A DNA stretch of 64,000 nt. Origin: an uncultured Armatimonadota bacterium. GTDB lineage: Bacteria > Armatimonadota > Fimbriimonadia > Fimbriimonadales > Fimbriimonadaceae. Positions 1 through 9,448 of the stretch are shown here, piece after piece. The DNA is taken from positions 1 to 64,000 of the forward strand of contig CAILEM010000008.1 in assembly GCA_903833215.1 (NCBI GenBank). Direction: 5' to 3'. Below the pieces are notes generated by a model. That model searched no databases. It was not told the origin of the DNA and was given only the letters and a program-made list of their open reading frames with translations. The translations under genes were made by a program, and so were the position numbers. Within the stretch, counting starts at the first letter, position 1; each line of letters starts with the position of its first letter.

Positions 1-47
1 CCAATCATCTAGAGCCACCGCCGGCTACGGTGGCTCTAGATGATTGG
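1..47. repeat. Perfect 20-bp inverted repeat (hairpin) at the window edge
   Basis: The first 20 bases and bases 28-47 are exact reverse complements around a 7-base loop, giving a strong hairpin that contains TCTAGA in each arm. No U-run follows on the + strand, so it is not a typical intrinsic terminator in that direction. It could terminate a minus-strand transcript or be a dispersed palindromic repeat. What lies before base 1 cannot be seen. No gene is evident from here to the peptidase start. Confidence 0.7.
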
Positions 48-270
48 GCGCGGGATGGCATTTTTCCGTCCGATGTACGGATGCACCAACACAAGGTGTT
101 ATTCATCGGTCCGGACGACGCCACGGAGACGTCGACTACGGGGTGAGGCGTATTGCGCACTTCTCGAACGTTGTTGTATGAGAGAACTCTTACTCGGCGG
201 ATAGGGTTTCTGTACGGGGAATTTCGGTTGTGAACGCAAAATTCGCCCCGGAAGGCGTAAATTAGTAGCC

Positions 271-1800
271 ATGTCGCGTATCCCCCACGTTCCTATGAAG
301 CATTTTCTATCTATAGCCGGGCTTACTCTCGCTGCATCCAGCGTTTTCGCACAATTTCCAGGTGTCACTGAGCAACCACCCGCGGACCTGAAGAAGGGTT
401 GGGATTCGATTACCACGCGCGAAGCGAAAGAGATCCTGACTTACTTGGCGAATGAGTGCGAGGGCCGGGGCTCGGGACAGCCGGGATTCCAAAAGGCAGC
501 TGACTACGTGGCCGCCCACTTCAAGTCGTGGGGGCTCAAGCCGATGGGCGATAACGGCACGTATTTCCAAAACGTACCGTTCCAGGTAACTCACTTCGTT
601 GATGCCGGAAGCGAGCTTGGCATTCTGGGCTTGGACAAATCGATTTTGGCGGGCAAAGGATTCCGAATGACGACCATCTCTACCACGTCGTCGATCACGG
701 GAATTCTTGCGGTCGTCAAAGTAACGGGAGACTCGGCCAAGTTTGAAGAAGGCAGCCTAACAGGCAAAGTGGTCCTACTCTACGCCGACCGCGTCACGCC
801 ATCCCTGAGAAACGCGATCTCTCGACAGAACCCGGCCGCGATCCTCACGGTTTCCTCAACGATCCCACCGATCAACTACAACGCAACCCGAGTAACAAGC
901 GCGACTCCCACCGCTCCACGCCGAGTCCGCGTCCCGATGGGCGTCATCACGGACCACGCGGCTGCTTACCTCGTCGCGAACCTTGACATGGTGGATGCCA
1001 ACATCGCTCCTGAAAAGGGCGCTCCGATTACTCTGAGCCGAGGCTTTGTTCGCTTGAAGGCCAACGTTGAAACAAAAGCCATTGGCGTGCCAAACGTTGT
1101 AGCCCTGCTCCCCGGCAGCGACCCCGCATTTAGGGATGAGTACATCGGTATCGGCGGACACCTTGACCACCTCGGCAAGCAAGGCACCGTGGTCTATCCT
1201 GGTGCCGACGACGACGGTTCCGGCAGCACCGCGGTTATGTGTATCGCTCACGCGATGGCCACGAACCCTAAGAAACCGAAGCGCAGCATTCTGTTCATGA
1301 CCTTCTGCGGCGAAGAGCTCGGGCTCATTGGCTCGTCCTACTTGGTCAACCACCCGATGATTCCTCTGAACAAGATGGTGTCAGAGCTTCAGATGGACAT
1401 GGTCGCTCGCGATTCGTACGGCGCGCAGAATGGCGACCAGCAGCGAATGGATATCGTTCAGGAGAACCGAGACACGATCCGACTCGTCGGCAGCAAGCGA
1501 ATTTCAACCGAGCTCGATAAGGTCATTCAAGAAGCGAACAAATACGTCGGCTTCAAATTCAAGTACGACGCCGAAGACGTTTACACCCGAAGCGACCACT
1601 ACAACTTCGCCTCACGCGGAATCCCCATCGCGTTCTTGTTCGATGGCTTTACCCCCGACTACCACCAGCCTTCCGACACCGTCGACAAGATCAACTTCCT
1701 CAAGCTGGCCAACTCCGCCAAGCTCTACTACCTAACCGCGTATGCGATCAGCGACAATCCGAAACCACCCGTGCACGACGTGGTCGCCAAGGGCCGGTAG
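271..1800 (+). CDS. Secreted M28-family zinc aminopeptidase with PA domain
   Basis: Zinc-dependent exopeptidase of the M28 family, probably exported, releasing N-terminal residues from peptides. A signal peptide lies near residues 9-27 (KHFLSIAGLTLAASSVFA). A protease-associated domain is inserted at about 130-250. The metal site follows in family order: the GGHLDH motif (His297), GADDDGSG (about 311-318), CGEELGL (Glu347-348 region), QMDMV, and DYHQPSD near the C-terminus. The 509-residue length is normal for the PA-containing subfamily. The second ATG at 295 would place the signal peptide right at the N-terminus and is an equally plausible start. Neither ATG has a well-spaced Shine-Dalgarno sequence. 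The gene stands alone and ends before a strong terminator at 1990. Substrate specificity cannot be read from the sequence. Confidence 0.9.
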   Translation: MSRIPHVPMKHFLSIAGLTLAASSVFAQFPGVTEQPPADLKKGWDSITTREAKEILTYLANECEGRGSGQPGFQKAADYVAAHFKSWGLKPMGDNGTYFQNVPFQVTHFVDAGSELGILGLDKSILAGKGFRMTTISTTSSITGILAVVKVTGDSAKFEEGSLTGKVVLLYADRVTPSLRNAISRQNPAAILTVSSTIPPINYNATRVTSATPTAPRRVRVPMGVITDHAAAYLVANLDMVDANIAPEKGAPITLSRGFVRLKANVETKAIGVPNVVALLPGSDPAFRDEYIGIGGHLDHLGKQGTVVYPGADDDGSGSTAVMCIAHAMATNPKKPKRSILFMTFCGEELGLIGSSYLVNHPMIPLNKMVSELQMDMVARDSYGAQNGDQQRMDIVQENRDTIRLVGSKRISTELDKVIQEANKYVGFKFKYDAEDVYTRSDHYNFASRGIPIAFLFDGFTPDYHQPSDTVDKINFLKLANSAKLYYLTAYAISDNPKPPVHDVVAKGR

Positions 1801-1807
1801 GTATCGC

Positions 1808-1989
1808 AGTCCGGTGTAGGGGAACGGCGTGCCGTGCTAACCCAACGTTTGCCAGTCACAATTGGTAGCACGTAGCGAGGCACGCCCTAATAAATGCGTC
1901 CGGTGTGGAGGACAAGGGGTGCCCTGGATACCCGATTTGGGAGGTGGCTGCGGCAGCACGAAGCGAGGCACGCCTCGCCCCTACAAATG
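1808..1989. repeat. Short GC-rich repeat segments in a convergent intergenic region
   Basis: The 13-mer AGCGAGGCACGCC occurs at 1874-1886 and 1962-1974. TCCGGTGT occurs near 1809 and 1899, and an inverted GGCGTGCC lies at 1826-1833. This looks like decayed copies of a small dispersed repeat rather than coding sequence. No good reading frame was recognised here. Confidence 0.5.
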
Positions 1990-2036
1990 CGGGCCGGTGA
2001 AGATTGTTCCTTCACCGGCCCGTATTGTTTTGCCTT
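1990..2036 (+). terminator. Intrinsic terminator after the M28 peptidase gene
   Basis: A 13-bp perfect stem (1990-2002 with 2010-2022, arm CGGGCCGGTGAAG), a 7-base loop and a T-rich tail (TATTGTTTTGCCTTTT) form a classic rho-independent terminator reading on the + strand. Confidence 0.8.
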
Positions 2037-2045
2037 TTGGGTCGC

Positions 2046-3785
2046 CTACTTCTTCTTGTTCAACTCGCCACCGATCATGTCGATGAGCTTGTCGTAGTCC
2101 ATGGGGATGAAGACTCCACCGGAGCCAGCGCCATCGGCGGCGATCTTTCCTTTGATGTACATCGGATCGGTCAGGCTCATGAAAATGTCCATCACGCTGT
2201 TGAACATTTTCAGGTCGTCCGCGCTCATTTTGGCGGTGCTCATCGAGTTCTTGATACCCTCCGCAATTCGAGAGAGGCTGAACGTTGCGAAGGTTTGGGA
2301 TCCATCAAGAAGAGCCTTCTCGGATGAAGCGAATTTTGAATCGCCGGTGAGACCGTTGGTCTTGGATTGGTAGGAGGCTACAGCTCGGTCGAGCAATTCC
2401 TGAGAGGAGGCGGCAAGAACAGCTTTGCCGACGACGGCGTAAGCGATCGTTTTCTTGCCAACCATCAAATCCTTCTTGACAGGTCCGTTCTCCATGCCCT
2501 GCCCGAGGCTCTTTCGCATATCTTCTTCGACCTTGTCGTTCACGCGGTATTCGCGTCCACCTGCAATTGCTTTCTGCTCGAATAGCTTCGGTGAATTGCC
2601 TTCTTTGGCCATCTGCCGATCCATAAAGGTTTGGAATCGATCGACAGCATCGGACGGGTTGGCTCCGTTCGAATCATCGACGACAACCAGAACGTCAAGA
2701 CCAGCAGCTTGACCTTCTTGAGATGGATACAGGGCAGCGACGGCGTTCCCCTTCAAACCAGGGATCAAATCGTGCTGCATGGAGAGCCCGATACCCTTTT
2801 CAATGCTGTCCTCCATCTCTGCCACGGCTTTGCGAGAGTCCTTGCTTTCCTTAAGTGAGGAGTTGACCATCTGGTAGTAGCCGGAAATATCCGAGAGCGC
2901 AAACATTCCGTAGGAACCACTTGGCAGAACCTGGAAGAGGTCGCTACGCACACTCGGCATCTGGGCGATGGCCTTGTACGACGGAAACTTCGCGAGATCC
3001 ATCTTGCCTGCACAACTCAGCCCAATGCCACCGTCACGAATCGCCAAGCCAAATGCTGCCCAGTCCGGCAACGGCACTTCGGTGTCGGTCTTGCCCGTAA
3101 TGGCGGAGGCAATTTTCGGAGAAATGTAGCAAACGACGTTTGCATCGTCGGCGACGTCACGGCGGGCTGCCACGTACTCAGGAACGGACAAGATGGACTT
3201 GGCAGTGCCTTCCTTCACGGCGCGTATCTTGAGGAACTGCTCAGGCTTATCCGACAGAACGATTAGGTCATCCAAGACCATCAGCACCATCGAGGACTTG
3301 CCTGTCTTATAGTATTTCAGACCCTTATAAAATTGAGGGTAACCCGACTTGCGCAGAATCTCACTCGCCTGCTTTCCATCGGAAACGGCAATGAAGCCAA
3401 TTGCAGATTCGCCTCCGCCTGGGCTGTCTTTGGGCATGATGCACATCGCGCCACTTCGCAACACCAACGGGCGCAACCCCTCGGCGGCCTTGCTGTGATC
3501 CAAGACCTCCAAGATCGATTTTTCGAGGATCTTGTCTTGCCCATTACGGCTGAGCCCATCATCGATTCGCTTGAAGGCAAGTGCCTGAGTGGGTGAAGGA
3601 ACCAGGTCAATCGATGCCACGACCACCGCCTCAGCGGGAACATATCGCAGTGCGCCTTCGCCTGGTCGGGCAAAAAGCGTTCGGAGTGCATACGCACCAG
3701 CAAGGGACATAAACACGGTCGTTCCTACGACAACTCCAAATACCAAACGCCTTCTTCGTCTTATGGACCCTGCGAACTCTGTCAT
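2046..3785 (-). CDS. DUF3352-like membrane-anchored protein
   Basis: A 579-residue protein of unknown function. A basic stretch (RRRRR, residues 9-13) is followed by one hydrophobic segment at about 14-36, so it is probably anchored in the inner membrane with the bulk outside. The N-terminal ectodomain begins RYVPAEAVVVASIDLVPS, which resembles the DUF3352 family, where the first domain typically reads 'PADA..y...'. The rest is an alpha/beta region without catalytic motifs I recognise. The ATG at 3785 lies just upstream of the basic stretch and fits a type II membrane protein. It converges on the M28 peptidase across a repeat-bearing gap. The family assignment is by pattern only, and the biological role is unknown. 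Confidence 0.65.
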   Translation of the reverse strand: MTEFAGSIRRRRRLVFGVVVGTTVFMSLAGAYALRTLFARPGEGALRYVPAEAVVVASIDLVPSPTQALAFKRIDDGLSRNGQDKILEKSILEVLDHSKAAEGLRPLVLRSGAMCIMPKDSPGGGESAIGFIAVSDGKQASEILRKSGYPQFYKGLKYYKTGKSSMVLMVLDDLIVLSDKPEQFLKIRAVKEGTAKSILSVPEYVAARRDVADDANVVCYISPKIASAITGKTDTEVPLPDWAAFGLAIRDGGIGLSCAGKMDLAKFPSYKAIAQMPSVRSDLFQVLPSGSYGMFALSDISGYYQMVNSSLKESKDSRKAVAEMEDSIEKGIGLSMQHDLIPGLKGNAVAALYPSQEGQAAGLDVLVVVDDSNGANPSDAVDRFQTFMDRQMAKEGNSPKLFEQKAIAGGREYRVNDKVEEDMRKSLGQGMENGPVKKDLMVGKKTIAYAVVGKAVLAASSQELLDRAVASYQSKTNGLTGDSKFASSEKALLDGSQTFATFSLSRIAEGIKNSMSTAKMSADDLKMFNSVMDIFMSLTDPMYIKGKIAADGAGSGGVFIPMDYDKLIDMIGGELNKKK

Positions 3786-4007
3786 CGATTTTTCTCCTCT
3801 ACAACCTGCATTTTAAACGGATATTCCATCCAAACGTTGCACTACTCGCCGATGAAATTCTGACGAGATTCTTTTGCACCAGGTTGCGAATCCTGTTGTT
3901 GTAGTGCCGCAGCACAGTAGAATTGAACCAATCACAGCCGGCCAGAGTCACGTACTTGCCCGAGCAGTAAGGCGCCATCCGGCCTTTGAAAGTACATCGG
4001 ATCTCTA

Positions 4008-6500
4008 ATGGACGAGCACGCCACAATGCCCCCAATATCCAACAGGCTCGTTACTGAAACCGTGATCGCAGGGCGAGAAGTCACCCCAAATACGCAAGGG
4101 GAACTAGAGAACCAAGCACGGCTATTTGAAGATCGATTCTACGCGCTTGGCCATGCCACCGGCTCGATTGTTTGGCGTGCAGGTCCGAGTGGGCGCGATT
4201 GGGATACGCCGGATTGGAACCGTATCACTGGCCAATCTGGCGAGGACGGCCAAGGGGTGGGGTGGCTTGAAATGATCCACCCTGACGATCAAGCAAAAGC
4301 ATTGGCCACATGGGAATATGCCGTTGAGAGTCGATCACTCTACGCTGACGAGTATCGGCTATTGGTAGCCACCGGCGAATACCGATGGTGTAAGGCCCGC
4401 GGAGTACCGATTCTCAACAGCGACGGCACTGTTCGAGAATGGGTTGGGCTTTGCGAAGATATTCATCAGCAGACGCTCGCCAAGGATGAGCAACTTGCCG
4501 CTCAAGTTGCGGTCCGGCAGAGCGAACAATGGTATCGACTTACATTTGACAATGCCGCGGTGGGTATTGCACATGTGGGACTTGACGGAAGGTGGCTTAA
4601 ATTCAACGATACTCTCTGCAAAATCCTTGGATACCCTCGAGAAGAGTTAGTCAATCTGACTTTCGGAGACATCACTCACCCCGATGATCTCGTTCGCGAT
4701 TTGGAGCGAGCCAAGAATATTGTGGATGGGGAAATTTCAAACGACTCATTTGAAAAACGCTACATTCACAAGTCTGGTCATACCATCTGGGTGAATTTGA
4801 CTGTCTCACTCCTTCGCGACTCCGAGGGAATTCCGGAGGCGTTTATTTCAGTGGTTGAGGATATTGACGCTCGCGTCAGAGCGCAACAAGCTCTCCGGGA
4901 AAGCGAGGATCACTATCGATTTATGGTCAACACGAATCCGCAAATGCCTTGGACGGCAGACGCGCGTGGAGACATGACGGATTTTTCGGATCGATGGCTG
5001 GCAACCGTCAATCTGCAGCGACACGAAACAGCTGACAATGGCTGGCTAAAAGTGATTCACCCCGACGACATGCTGAGGATGCGAAAAGCCTGGAGTCACT
5101 CGATCGCAACCGGTGAGGTCTACGACATTGAGCACCGAGCATTGACCGCAGGTGGTTCGTACAGATGGATGCGATCTCGCGCAGTGCCAAGACGTGATAG
5201 CCAGGGCAAAATCGTCCGCTGGTACGGCAGCACAGAAGATATCGACAAGCAAAAGCATGTTGAGGCAAACCTAGAAAGGCTCGTTGAAGAACGTACCGCA
5301 GCCCTCAACGAAGCGAATTTGGCCCTGACCGAGGCTCGAGACGCTGCGTTGGCGGCGGCAAAAACAAAATCCGAGTTCTTGGCAAACATGAGCCATGAGA
5401 TCCGCACTCCGATGAACGGGGTCATCGGCCTGACCTCCTTACTTATGGAAATGGGCCTCGATGCTAGGTCCCACGAAATGGTAAAGACCATCTCGTCCAG
5501 CGGCGAAACTCTGCTACGAGTCATCGACGACATCCTCGATATCTCCCGAATGGATGCCTCAAAGCTCGAAATTGAGAAGACTCGGGTGGATATCGACCAC
5601 TTATGTACGGATGTTGTCGCGCTGTTTCAAGGGCACGCAAGGTCAAAGGGTGTCTTGCTCCACCACACGCCTCCGTCGGAGAAGCTTCCGAGGGTCATGG
5701 CCGACTCCGTACGCCTCCGACAGGTTTTGTCGAACCTCATCGCGAACGGGATAAAGTTTACGGACACGGGTGAAGTCCGCTTGAATTGGACCTGGAGTCG
5801 GAACGGGGACGCAGCAAGAGTTACCATCGTCGTTTCAGACACCGGGGCTGGAATTCCGGAAGACCGCCTTGAGGCGGTCTTTGACAGCTTCACACAAGCG
5901 GACGGTTCCACGCAGCGAAGGTTTGGTGGCACCGGCCTTGGCCTAACGATTTCGAGGAGGCTCGTAGAACTGATGGGGGGAACCATCGCCGTTAGAAGCA
6001 AACTCGGTCAGGGCACAACGTTTACGGTGGCGATTGATTTCGAATTCTCTACGCATTGGAGTGACAGCGAACGTGCCGAGCAACTCACGGAAGGGCTTTC
6101 CAGTCCATTGGGCCTAAGGGTTGTTCTGGCCGAAGATAACGAGGTCAACGTCATGGTTGCTCGCAGCCTTCTTGAGCACTGCGGATGCGAAGTAGAGGTG
6201 GCTGATAACGGCCTTCGAGCCCTTGCCCTTGCGTCGTCAGGATCGTATGACTTGGTCCTGATGGATATTCAGATGCCCATTTGTGATGGGCTTGAAGCAA
6301 CTCGCCTTATTCGATTGGCTGAGGAGCGGGAAGCTCGTGAGCGAATTCCAATCTTCGCGATGACGGCAAATGTCTTCTCAAGTGACCGCGAGGAGTGCCT
6401 AACCTCTGGCATGGATGGCTTCTTAGCCAAGCCGATCCCTTTCGCAGCGCTTCAGGATGTGCTTCAGCAAGCGATTCTGCTCAGAAAGACGAACCCGTAA
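4008..6500 (+). CDS. Hybrid sensor histidine kinase with three PAS domains and a receiver
   Basis: A soluble multi-domain signalling kinase of 830 residues with no membrane segment. Three PAS/PAC modules (about 45-160, 170-290 and 300-420) contain repeated IHPDD and 'YRWM/YRWCKARGVP' signatures. A coiled coil (about 425-455) leads into a HisKA domain whose phospho-acceptor is His463 in NMSHEIRTPMNG. The ATPase domain has an N-box (NLIANGIKF), DTGAGIP and GGTGLGL. A C-terminal receiver (about 700-825) has EDNEVN, Asp753 in LMDIQMP and the lysine in FLAKPI. The kinase therefore autophosphorylates and passes phosphate to its own receiver. No output protein is adjacent, so the next step is probably a separate phosphotransfer protein. 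PAS ligands are not predictable. ATG 4026 is an alternative start. Confidence 0.93.
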   Translation: MDEHATMPPISNRLVTETVIAGREVTPNTQGELENQARLFEDRFYALGHATGSIVWRAGPSGRDWDTPDWNRITGQSGEDGQGVGWLEMIHPDDQAKALATWEYAVESRSLYADEYRLLVATGEYRWCKARGVPILNSDGTVREWVGLCEDIHQQTLAKDEQLAAQVAVRQSEQWYRLTFDNAAVGIAHVGLDGRWLKFNDTLCKILGYPREELVNLTFGDITHPDDLVRDLERAKNIVDGEISNDSFEKRYIHKSGHTIWVNLTVSLLRDSEGIPEAFISVVEDIDARVRAQQALRESEDHYRFMVNTNPQMPWTADARGDMTDFSDRWLATVNLQRHETADNGWLKVIHPDDMLRMRKAWSHSIATGEVYDIEHRALTAGGSYRWMRSRAVPRRDSQGKIVRWYGSTEDIDKQKHVEANLERLVEERTAALNEANLALTEARDAALAAAKTKSEFLANMSHEIRTPMNGVIGLTSLLMEMGLDARSHEMVKTISSSGETLLRVIDDILDISRMDASKLEIEKTRVDIDHLCTDVVALFQGHARSKGVLLHHTPPSEKLPRVMADSVRLRQVLSNLIANGIKFTDTGEVRLNWTWSRNGDAARVTIVVSDTGAGIPEDRLEAVFDSFTQADGSTQRRFGGTGLGLTISRRLVELMGGTIAVRSKLGQGTTFTVAIDFEFSTHWSDSERAEQLTEGLSSPLGLRVVLAEDNEVNVMVARSLLEHCGCEVEVADNGLRALALASSGSYDLVLMDIQMPICDGLEATRLIRLAEEREARERIPIFAMTANVFSSDREECLTSGMDGFLAKPIPFAALQDVLQQAILLRKTNP

Positions 6501-6531
6501 ACGGCCCCACGTTCCTGATAGACCCTTGACA

Positions 6532-8313
6532 TCAAATATGTCCAGGTAGGGTCTCCGTAAATAATTCCCCGTTGTCCAATAATTCTTGTGCACGGGCGAG
6601 GGCTTCGTTGACGTTGGCGCATAGGTTGGCGACACCGACATGAGCCTGGAACCCACTTTTGGCCATGAGGGCAGCAGGTTGCTCGCGGAGCCCACAGAAC
6701 AAGACGTGGCGACCGCTGCTCACCAGTTCACGAGTCATTTCCTCTAACGCTTGAATGCCGGTCCCGTCGATCGCCGTCATATTTCGAAGGCGGATGATGA
6801 CCACAGCGGGAAGTTCATCAATGCGATCCGTAATCTCCGCGATTTTGTCAGTCGAACCAAACAGAAACGGTCCGTGGATGCGGAATATCGTCACTCCAGC
6901 CGGAAGCTCATGAAAGTGGAGCATGTGATCCCGCCCGTCGCTGAGGTACTCATCTGTCACCTCAGCGACGGTTGTCGTTCGCGTCACTTTCGTGATGTAC
7001 AAAAGCGCAGCAAGGATCATTCCCGTTTGAACCGCTACCGTCAGGTCGGCAAAGACGGTGAGCCCAAACGTCACCGCCCACACGGCGATATCCGCCTTGG
7101 ACAGCTTCATGATTTGCGGAATCTCTGCCCACTCACCCATGTTGTAGGCAACCATCATGAGGATTGCCGCAAGCAAACTTAGCGGGATATGGTTGGCCAA
7201 TGGCGCGGCAACCAACAGAATCACCAGCAATGTAATGGCGTGAATAATTCCCGACACAGGGGTCTTTGCCCCAGATCGAATATTCGTAGCGGTCCGCGCA
7301 ATCGCTCCGGTAGCAGGCAAGCCACCAAATAACGGCGAGGCGATATTCGCGATTCCTTGAGCGATGAGTTCGACGTTGGGATTGTGCTTACTCTTAAGCA
7401 TTCGATCGGCAACCACTGCCGACATCAGCGACTCAATCGCGCCAAGCATTGCAACCGTAATCGCTGGGGAGAGCAATTCCTGAAAGGTTGTCAGGGATAC
7501 CGCGGGCATCTTGATCCCAGGTAACCCTTGCGGGATTCCATGGAATCTTGTTTGGATCGTTTCGATGGGAAGGTGAAGCAGAAAGGCACACGCCGTTCCA
7601 CCGATGAGAATGACGATTGCGCCAGGAACACGAGGAACGAATTTGCGGAAAAGAATCAATCCTGCCAGGGCAAGTCCTGCAAGGGCAGTGGCCGAGACGG
7701 ATATTGTGTCGAAGTGCTTGGCGATGGCGCTCATTCGGCCCAGCAAATCACCGGGAACTTTGTCGATCGTTAGGCCAAAGAAATCCTTAATCTGGGTGCT
7801 TGCGATTAGGAGCGCAATGCCGTTGGTAAAACCGACAACAACCGGGCGAGGAATGAACTTGACGGCCGTGCCAAGCCCGGTAAGACCCAATATGACGAGC
7901 AAAACCCCCGCCATTAGGGTGCAGACGAACAGGCCATCGACACCATATTTCGTCACGATTCCTGCGACGACAACGACAAACGCGCCGGTCGGGCCGCTGA
8001 TTTGCGCTTGAGAGCCGCCGAAAAAGGACGCTAGAAATCCCGCGACGATCGCGGTGTAGATCCCGGCCTGAGGACTCATGCCACTGCTGATGGAGAATGC
8101 CATCGCAAGAGGCAACGCAACGAGCCCCACTGTCAAACCGGCAATAAGGTCCTGCGTAAACGTTTGGAGGTTGTAGACACGAAGCGCCTGAAAAAGTTTA
8201 GGTGACTTCGAATCAACAAGAGCCCGAGTTGGCTTTGCCAAGAACATAAGGCTACCCAACGAATGGTCGCCATCGGTCAGGTTCGGAAGCCAGTGCGCAA
8301 TAACGCCTAACAT
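6532..8313 (-). CDS. SulP-family anion transporter with STAS domain
   Basis: Inner-membrane transporter of the SLC26/SulP family, usually moving sulfate, bicarbonate or related anions. About ten to twelve hydrophobic segments span residues 60-440. They begin with the family signature DLIAGLTVGLVALPLAMAF and include the conserved QISGPTGAF. A cytoplasmic STAS domain occupies the last ~120 residues (GPFLFGSTDKI, ...NMTAIDGTGIQALEEM). The reading frame extends to a TTG at 8346. I chose the ATG at 8313, and the ATG at 8247 is also possible because family similarity begins just after it. None of these starts has a clear Shine-Dalgarno sequence. It is divergent from the degenerate Fic gene. Sulfate versus bicarbonate cannot be decided from sequence. 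Confidence 0.9.
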   Translation of the reverse strand: MLGVIAHWLPNLTDGDHSLGSLMFLAKPTRALVDSKSPKLFQALRVYNLQTFTQDLIAGLTVGLVALPLAMAFSISSGMSPQAGIYTAIVAGFLASFFGGSQAQISGPTGAFVVVVAGIVTKYGVDGLFVCTLMAGVLLVILGLTGLGTAVKFIPRPVVVGFTNGIALLIASTQIKDFFGLTIDKVPGDLLGRMSAIAKHFDTISVSATALAGLALAGLILFRKFVPRVPGAIVILIGGTACAFLLHLPIETIQTRFHGIPQGLPGIKMPAVSLTTFQELLSPAITVAMLGAIESLMSAVVADRMLKSKHNPNVELIAQGIANIASPLFGGLPATGAIARTATNIRSGAKTPVSGIIHAITLLVILLVAAPLANHIPLSLLAAILMMVAYNMGEWAEIPQIMKLSKADIAVWAVTFGLTVFADLTVAVQTGMILAALLYITKVTRTTTVAEVTDEYLSDGRDHMLHFHELPAGVTIFRIHGPFLFGSTDKIAEITDRIDELPAVVIIRLRNMTAIDGTGIQALEEMTRELVSSGRHVLFCGLREQPAALMAKSGFQAHVGVANLCANVNEALARAQELLDNGELFTETLPGHI

Positions 8314-8408
8314 AGGGGGCAAATGGCGAACCAGATTCAAAAGCAAGTAGACTTCGAGGCAATCACGAACTGCTTAGGACTCGGGCGCACAAGCGCTCTG
8401 GAGTGGCT

Positions 8409-8876
8409 ATGCGCCCCGTGAGCGCGAGACATATGGCATCTCAACTGCATTACCTAACCGTTCAGGACATTCTTTGGATCAACCTCCAAGTCACTGAAAA
8501 TGTCCAAACCTTCAGCTACGCAAAGCTCGAAGAGGCGACTTATTATCAGTACTCGTATGGCGCAAGCAACAGCCTGATTCCACAGGCAGCGAGACTCTTG
8601 ACTGGTTTTCCAAAGTTGAGTCCTTTGACCACAGGCAACGCCCAGACAACGTTCATCGCCTGTCTCACTTTCCTAGAAATCAACGGTATGACCATCGATC
8701 TCACCGATGAAAAAGGCGCAGATTGGTTCACCGATGCCGCCTCAAAGAAAGTCGACGGTGCAACCGCCATCCAATCCATCGCGAAGCCGTCCACCGGCCA
8801 CCACGATCTGGAGATTCGAAAAACAATTCGAGATCTCGTAGACGCCTACCCAAAGACCCTAAAAGCCCTCGCGTAA
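8409..8876 (+). CDS. Fic/Doc-fold protein with degenerate active site
   Basis: A protein of about 155 residues whose overall pattern follows Doc/Fic proteins: YLTVQDILWIN at the N-terminus, an alpha-helical core, then TGNAQTTFIACLTFLEING, which aligns with the Fic segment DGNKRTA...FL..NG. In active Fic enzymes the motif is HxFxDGNKRTA. Here the catalytic His and the Asp, Lys and Arg are replaced and only the Gly-Asn pair remains (about residues 76-77), so AMPylation or phosphorylation activity is unlikely. The ATG at 8409 has GGAG five bases upstream. A GTG at 8403 and an ATG at 8433 are alternatives. No antitoxin-like gene is adjacent. Assignment is by pattern recognition. The fold is fairly convincing, the function unknown. 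Confidence 0.6.
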   Translation: MRPVSARHMASQLHYLTVQDILWINLQVTENVQTFSYAKLEEATYYQYSYGASNSLIPQAARLLTGFPKLSPLTTGNAQTTFIACLTFLEINGMTIDLTDEKGADWFTDAASKKVDGATAIQSIAKPSTGHHDLEIRKTIRDLVDAYPKTLKALA

Positions 8877-9448
8877 AGTCAGGACGTTTTCCGAGTTCGA
8901 TGGGTGATACCCATCGCCGAGATTGGGCACCCCCACAGGGTTCCGGTTTGGATGCGACACCAAAGTCCACAGGGTATCACCCTGGGCTGGTATGGAGACG
9001 CACCTCCGGCGATAACAGCTTCTGACAATCAACGAATTGAACATCCTGCCCTTGTTCACCCGCAGGGTTTCGGAAAAGGAAAGTCCAACTCGTCTCCCTC
9101 CTTCGCAGAGCTACGGCGGACGCGCTCCTCAAAGTCCACATAACCTGTGCCGTTCGCACGTCGTTCCGCCTTCGCCAAGACTATGGCGGACCTTCGGGGG
9201 CAGTCAGCGCGCCACTGCTTGAGGCCATACGGCCGAGTTTGACGCGCGCCCAAAGCAGACGAACGATAAAGCGACGGTTCGGGATGGCGGGGGGAGACAG
9301 CACCAAGCGGTGCGAGCGCCCGTCCCAGATCACAAGCAGGACTAAATGAAGGAAGGAACGACGAGCCACTCGGGGGCCAAACGCTCAAGGAAACCAGAGC
9401 CCATCAACCCAGAGAGACCTGGGCAAACCGGGTCTCTCTGACGGCTTC
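8877..9448. other. Non-coding, repeat-bearing intergenic region
   Basis: No convincing gene in 570 bases. It holds a 19-bp palindrome at 8898-8916 (arms CGATGGGT / ACCCATCG) and a related inverted motif GGGTATCACCC at 8972-8982. It also holds two copies of a CTTCGC..AG.CTA.GGCGGA motif at 9101-9120 and 9170-9190. These look like small dispersed palindromic repeats or remnants of a mobile element. Confidence 0.5.
9410..9440 (-). terminator. Hairpin downstream of the GH3/PA14 gene
   Basis: Ten-base arms CAGAGAGACC (9410-9419) and GGTCTCTCTG (9431-9440) enclose an 11-base loop just past the stop codon of the minus-strand GH3 gene. The U-tract is poor, so termination is inferred from position and stem strength. 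Confidence 0.45.
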
